A stretch of DNA of 64,000 nucleotides, taken from the NCBI GenBank assembly GCA_013339765.2, contig CM023452.1, forward strand, positions 159,162,977 to 159,226,976. The letters are read 5' to 3'. Numbering within the stretch: position 1 is the first letter of the stretch; each line of letters opens with the position of its first letter. The position numbers and the translations under genes were made by a program. Of this stretch, positions 58,946 through 64,000 are shown in pieces. The stretch comes from Haemaphysalis longicornis (lineage: Eukaryota; Arthropoda; Arachnida; Ixodida; Ixodidae). Under the pieces are notes generated by a model. It worked only from the letters and a program-made list of their open reading frames with translations. It had not been told where the DNA came from and ran no database searches.

Positions 58946-59482
58946 ATTGCGCCCACCTCCCCGCGAGGGAAACTTTGTGTAGATGCGACGCATCGTAGGG
59001 TTCACTTGGTGTTTCCGTTGGATTGATTCTGAAATCGCGTGAAACGGGTCCGGAACGCGTATGATTATCATGTTTTATGATTATTATTATGTTTTATTGG
59101 CCAATCTTGCTCAATCTCTCTAAGTGGTATGCTTGGGGCTTCGCTGTCACAACGACCTTTACTCCATCATTGTTGCTGTAAGTGGGAGCTTCTTTTCTTT
59201 TATTGGAAGTGTTAATCATTGCCCCATCATGATTTGTATCAGTAGCATCTTGACGTAGTTTGAATCAGTCAAGGATATAAGGCGCGTTCGTTGCATTTGG
59301 TTCTTTATTGGTTTTGTGGCGCAGTGGGAAGAGCACCGTGTACCTCGCGTTCTGCCCACAGGTACGTGTGATCGAAACCGGGCTCCGCTAACTGTTATTT
59401 TTTTTATAGTGTAGGGGGAGGGGTGTGGACGGGCAACGCCGTATTGAGGGAGAAGGCGAGTGAATGAAATGCAGTCACATCT
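58946..59482 (+). mobile_element. Hairpin-headed element F5 with tRNA-like interior
   Basis: An A-run precedes 'gcccacctccccgcgaggga', then 'gtgtagatgcgacgcatcg'. The end 'ggcgagtgaatgaaatgcag...acatct' plus AAAA matches the F2 end. The middle differs entirely from F2 and includes a tRNA-like segment. Confidence 0.68.
59312..59394 (+). repeat. tRNA-like segment (SINE head or tRNA pseudogene)
   Basis: 'tggcgcagtgggaagagc' (59319-59336) fits a Pol III A box and D-arm. 'gtgatcgaaacc' about 45-50 bp downstream is close to a B box (GGTTCGAAACC, with mismatches in its first bases). A variable middle could hold an anticodon arm, but the acceptor ends do not pair convincingly, so I call it a tRNA-derived repeat and not a functional tRNA. 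It lies inside F5. Confidence 0.45.
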
Positions 59483-59639
59483 AAAAGCATACAACCGGCA
59501 CTTAAATACTACCAATGAATTAGATTATTTAAATATTTATTAGAGATTTTTAGAGATTATTTAGGTTATTTAGATTAGACATACATTAGAGTGCCTTACT
59601 CCATAAAAACTATTGCGTGCCATTGGATAATTGAACTCA

Positions 59640-60250
59640 AGAAGGCGTATGACACCGACTGGCGTTACGGAATAGTCAGCGCTCTGGAGTGATTCGGTGT
59701 TTCCGGCAATGTTTTGAAGACTCTTGCAGTTACACGTTAGAAATACCTTTTCGCGTCAGAGGTGGGCACGCACTGTCTCATGCTCTTGGGCAGGAGAATG
59801 GTGTACCTCAAGGTGTTTGTCTTGATACTAAAGTTGTCTATAATAAAGATAAATGGGCTTCGGAAGGCATTCCCACTCCCAATCTCTACTTCAGTGTATG
59901 TGGAAGATGTTCTAGTCTTTTTCAGATCATGTAGTATGTCCATATGTGAACAGAAAGTCCACTTTTGAGTCAATCAGACTTGCTCACTGGCATAATAAAA
60001 TGTTTTAAAGTTAATCCTCTAAAAACAACGCGTTTCGCATCCTCCAACAAGTGCGGTGTCTGCCCACTCCTAAACTCAAATGGAATGATGCCTCAATCCC
60101 TCTAAAACAGGGGCACAAGTTTTTACGTGTACTCTTTGATAAAACCTCCTCGTTCCACACATGAATCTGCTATATTCTTGAAACACCCTTCCTTTTGCAC
60201 GTAACCTAGGCAAGCACAATGGTATGATCGGAGGAGAAAAACTAAAATCT
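59640..60250 (+). pseudogene. LINE reverse transcriptase fragment (I/Jockey-like)
   Basis: Across frames: 'FSRQRW' and 'GHALSHALGQENGVPQG' near 59755-59810, then 'INGLRKAFPLPISTSVYVED' with the catalytic box changed to Y-V-E-D (59897-59908). 'SSNKCGVCPLLNSN'-like and 'HKFLRVLFDKTSSFHT' follow to about 60160. This order (GVPQG, YxDD, FLGVxxD) is standard for LINE RT palm and thumb. Aspartate to glutamate in the catalytic box and several frameshifts make it inactive. Both ends are missing. Confidence 0.75.
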
Positions 60251-60479
60251 TTCAATTGTATTTCCACTAAAACATTGGAAGGAGCTTTGACGAGCTCGTT
60301 ACCTCATGATCAGAGCGAGCTGATTGGGAGGGCAAAAAATGGGACGCTGCATTGATGGCCCTTGAGTTCAAGTTCCAGAAGAACGGAAAGTCGGGCTAGT
60401 TAGTATGTGTTCATTTTGGTGGAAAACAAAATCGTTAAAAAAACTACGTCTTCCTTCGTCTTTGACTTTACGTCGGCTG

Positions 60480-60990
60480 ATCTCCAGCTGAGCACCGGTT
60501 GCCAAATATTCTGCGGCCATTCGCTTGCTGTGATCCGGCCTAAGACCGCTAACCGAATGAAAAACGTACATTCTGGGGTCGTACGTAGGATCGTCTCCTT
60601 TACTACACCGGTTGCCCGATGAAAACAAATATTCTGCCGCCGGATGCTCGGTTCACCGTAGAGAGAGCGAATTCACGGAAGCCGCACTCAGGCCTGTTTT
60701 CTTCCGAACACCAACTGCCACACAAATACGAATATTCTGGGACAGGTCGCTTGCCCCGCTTCGGCTGAACACCATTTCCCGAAGGAAAAAACAGATGCCC
60801 TACGGCCATCCGTGGGCCGTTCTTCTTCTAAACGTCGGCCACCGAAAGTAAACTGAATATCTGGCAGTCAAGTACCTGCCGTTCCTGTGTCTGAACACCG
60901 GCGGCCGGAGAAACACCGAAGGGCTAGAAGCCAAATGTTGGCGGTTTAACGGTTGAACGGTGGCTGCCAGAACCTGGATGCTGGTCGGAC
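60480..60990. repeat. Degenerate ~115 bp tandem repeat, GC-rich
   Basis: 'aatattctg' or 'aatatctgg' recurs near 60504, 60627, 60730 and 60855, accompanied by 'accgg', 'gaacacc' and 'ggccgttctt'-like blocks in similar order. Spacing is 103-125 bp. Copies are strongly diverged. Confidence 0.45.
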
Positions 60991-62869
60991 ATGGCAGAAA
61001 GCGGCCATAGATGGGCCGGTCGTGAAACAGACTTTCTGTGCTGCCTGAGTAAATGACAAAGTAGACAGTGGAAAAAAGTGTACGACAGGCGTAGCACTAG
61101 TTGTAGCTTATGCAGAACAAAAAGGCAATAAAGTCATATATAGGCCATAAATGCTTTCAATAGCGTCAACACAAAAAAATACGACGATATGACGATGAAC
61201 AACATGACCATGAACAACATGACGAACAAACGTACATGCTTTATCACTCCGGTTGACGGCCGTTGCATTTTATGTTGCGATTTTATTTCTTCTTGATCCA
61301 TGTTAGTGCAAGCACTTCGCTGGATTGATTCCAGTGGTGCGTTTATGTGTAACAGGAATTTACAAAAGTCCGTTTTTTTTGTACATTCTGTTTGCTTGAT
61401 GATGGCTTTAAGAATCAGCGTTCCTTTGTTCTATATTGCCGCGAACCATGCATTGGGTTTGTTTGTTAGTGTTTTGCTTTTGCGGCCCGGCGGCGCCGGT
61501 CTGTGTTAACGGTGTTGTCTTTGTGCCAAGGAAGGCGCGTGTTCCGTTATTGTTTTCTGTGCCGCATGTGTATCTCTTCTGATATGGAGAGCGTACCGAA
61601 CTAACGTGAACAGCCCAGAATAATATTCGTTGTTATACAGTGCTCTGGATACAATTGGACTATTCGAGAAACCCTCGCGCAATGTGACATTTTCCCGATA
61701 AGCAGATGCCGGGGCCTTCGAATCGTCGACGCTCGCCTTCGCACGTAAATTTGTTGAGTGCTGCTTCGCCGCCTGTATTATTTGAGTGGTTAGGGGAGCA
61801 CAAGTTAGCTCCAATAAACTTGTTTTCCATGAAGACAACTGCGTCGTCTTTGGCTTCGTGACAATATTTCGACATTGCTGATGTCACGTGATGCGTCTTG
61901 TGTTCTTTAAATGGCTTTCTGAATTTGTAGCCTAATCAGTAATGACGATCATCATTACGCTCTGTAAATTTAGTCATCTCCATTTGATTTGTATAGTATG
62001 CTACATTACAATTCTGTCCGTTTATTCTGAAGGCACCTGTACAAGCTTTTTTATGTACTTTTTAACAAGAGGTCCCCCAAAGTGATAAACTTTGCGACTG
62101 TTTTCGGTATTCGTTACAATTTTTTTTTCTGTGCTATATTACTTTATCTGCAGAAAATCTTCAAAAACAGTTACTTAAGACGGCGGTTGCCCGATCGCCA
62201 AAACCACTCATTTACGGATGTTTAAAACTGTGTTTCGTACTGTGCTTCACTACGCGTGTCCCGTATGACACCCTCCAAAGGCGTTCAAAATTTATGAATT
62301 AGATACCACCCAAGAAAACCTCTCAGATTTATTTGCATTCGTTAAGATTTAAACTTTTTCCTTCCCTTGCCCTGTCTTTCCTGTTATTTGCGACACTCGG
62401 TACGTGCAGCCGCAATGAATTAATAGAATTGTTGCATTGTTTCACATATTCAGCGTATTGCATGTCTCATGATACATTACATTTGCCTCCCTTTCCATTA
62501 CGAGCAGCATCACCATCTCAGCCTCAAGGCTTACCATTGTCGAACCAAAACATTCAAATTAACTTTGTCTCCTTGAACCACTGGGCACTGCAACAGAAAT
62601 ATCTACAATGTGCACGTGTCCACTAGCTTCGCGGTGAATCCCCAGTGGCAGCAGAACACGTAGGGGGACGAGCGTTTGCTCAAAGTTTACGAACTCCTTC
62701 GGTAGCAGCTGTTCGTCGTGTGCACTCTGTAGTGGGAGTGTGATCTCAATTTATGTAAAAATATTGAACATCGAAAGCGGAAAAAGATAGCACAAAGCCC
62801 GGGCAGTGGCCACTATATAATTCAAACCGTTATTCCTGTCCCCTCACTTAATATAAAACGAATGAAAAA
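60991..62869. other. Anonymous DNA; no gene recognised
   Basis: A small 'gaacaacatgac' repeat occurs at 61190-61225. No coding similarity was found. A 97-codon frame at 62333-62626 has a hydrophobic N-terminus but starts at TTG, not ATG, and has no known motif. Confidence 0.5.
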
Positions 62870-64000
62870 AATTTGGATAACAGACTAGGATAACTTTAGG
62901 ACACTGCGCTCACAAATTGAGAAGAAATTTAAAACGTCGACAAATAGATTAGTCAGCTAGCAAAAGATGTCGAAGTAACAACCGAGTCAGTCCCGGTTAC
63001 GGCAGAGATGCAGTTCATTGGTAGTAAACTATTAGATGTGGGGCAGGCACATGAGAGTGTCCGAAAAGATGGCTCAAGGAAAAACCAAATAAGAAACTTA
63101 AAAGCAAAATCGCGCGACTGGTAAAAGCCATGGAAGCATAGGCGCAAAAATTAGTACCGAAGTAATGGGGCATACCTCTGATCAGATGAATGGCGAACTA
63201 TATCTCAAAGACACATAGCACCTACTTATGCTCCTACTAGATCCGGAAAACTGTAAGTCGGCACACAGTAATAACATTGAGCAAATCATCTATGGTGATC
63301 TACTGGGAAATAAGAAAATTCTACCGCCGGTCAAAGACCGATATTTAAAAACATCTAGTATTAGAGAACTTCCAGAGCACACTGGTTTCTCAAATCCAGA
63401 GATGCATGAAGATACCTCGACAATGGAAGTTCGGGTGGCGATGAGCAAATTCAGCACCTCATCTGATCCTGGAGCAGACAGATTTAGAAATAAACTCTAA
63501 AAAACCAATGTAAAGGTCCATAGCGGCTATCACTAAGCTTGTTAATCGTTGCTAGAAAAACGGCGAACTTCCGCCTGCTTGAAGACAAGCCAAGGTAACC
63601 TTTATTTCTATGTCAGGTTAACGCCTGCACATTAAAATCTCATGCCTCTCTCACTTATGTTATGTTTAGGAAAGCTTTTTGAGCATTTTATCCTTTACAG
63701 GATTCAAACACACTTGAGGAAACACAATTTCTTCCCAGAACTATGATAGGTTTCAGAACACACCAATCCATACAAGTTATCATGCCAAGAATATCCGTAG
63801 AGGTGGTAAATTCATTGCACAAAACACACGCCCTTTCAATCCTCGCTTTGGATTAAACCAAAGCGTTCGATAATATCGAGCATCAGGTGATAACAGCAGC
63901 ACTGCCAGCCATACAGGTCAGTGAGCGTACCGATAACCACATCAAGGCTGTCCTGTCCAACAGGACCGCGGAGATTCATTTCGTGCTCTAAAATCTTACC
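62870..64000 (+). pseudogene. LINE ORF2 linker and RT N-terminal part (runs off window)
   Basis: The linker region is readable from about 62870. The frame 63228-63500 gives 'MLLLDPENCKSAHSNNIEQI' and 'MSKFSTSSDPGADRFRNKL', the 'PGxDxI' block at the RT start. Later pieces are 'KTANFRLLEDKPR' near 63560, 'TMIGFRTHQSIQVIMPRI' near 63745, and 'ALD-TKAFDNIEH' near 63845-63883, where a TAA interrupts the first catalytic aspartate block. The family resembles I/Jockey-like LINEs. It is related in style to 59640-60250 but covers a different part, so overlap cannot be tested. Multiple stops mean it is inactive. Confidence 0.78.

Noticed and set aside
62333..62626. 97-codon frame with a hydrophobic, signal-peptide-like N-terminus
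   Set aside because: It begins with TTG and not ATG, has no homologue or motif I know, and lies in repeat-rich non-genic DNA.
1..64000. CRISPR array, bacterial operon or integron structure
   Set aside because: No regularly spaced identical repeats with unique spacers and no bacterial-type gene order; content is eukaryotic transposons.

Overview
The window looks like non-genic DNA from a large arthropod genome, most likely a hard (ixodid) tick. No intact host protein gene, rRNA or convincing functional tRNA was found. Every recognisable coding stretch belongs to a transposable element, and nearly all of them are broken. The tick assignment rests on a tRNA-derived SINE that I recognise from memory of tick sequences (Ruka-like; B-box head, internal 'gagggctccgga' stretch, 'gattgattgat' tail), on RTE-like LINE ends with (GAT)n tails, and on the general repeat style. 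Species cannot be given.

The main architecture is an old direct segmental duplication. Copy 1 spans 1 to about 14137 and copy 2 spans about 23237-37115. Because the copies are colinear, each provides empty sites for insertions in the other. Copy 1 alone carries a Ty3/gypsy LTR element (4098-9672), a foldback-bearing insertion (about 13940-14080) and a ~600 bp segment (about 11650-12250). Copy 2 alone carries a P-like DNA transposon (23714-25862, 26 bp TIRs, 8 bp target duplication), a hairpin-headed element (28552-28976), a ~4.5 kb composite block (about 29204-33665) with a pogo-like deletion derivative, an RTE-like LINE end and a SINE, and a TA-flanked MITE (34169-34383). A SINE at the same place in both copies (11437-11648 and 35137-35347) predates the duplication. 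A ~1.2 kb module (1136-2260) reappears outside the colinear order at 20967-22710.

Between the copies (14138-20500) is anonymous sequence with a poly-C tract and a degenerate LINE. Right of copy 2 are a hAT-like end (to 38262), a repeat present three times (R1 38263-39620, R2 39790-41720, R3 43400-43849 plus 47147-47470) with an acidic-tailed exon-like stretch and AATAAA in R1 and R2, and a BEL/Pao deletion derivative (43850-47146, minus strand) inserted into R3. Next come a diverged gypsy remnant (about 47470-49960) and a ~150 bp-period tandem repeat (about 50160-51540). The right part holds three I/Jockey-like LINE fragments (54090-54844, 59640-60250, 62870-64000), an AT microsatellite and other simple repeats.

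Five insertions (20501-20966, 21910-22511, 28552-28976, 40715-41197, 58946-59482) share a 5' CCCC/GGGG hairpin module and short inverted ends but have different interiors. They are the best candidate here for an undescribed family. All homology statements come from reading by eye; no alignment or database search was run.
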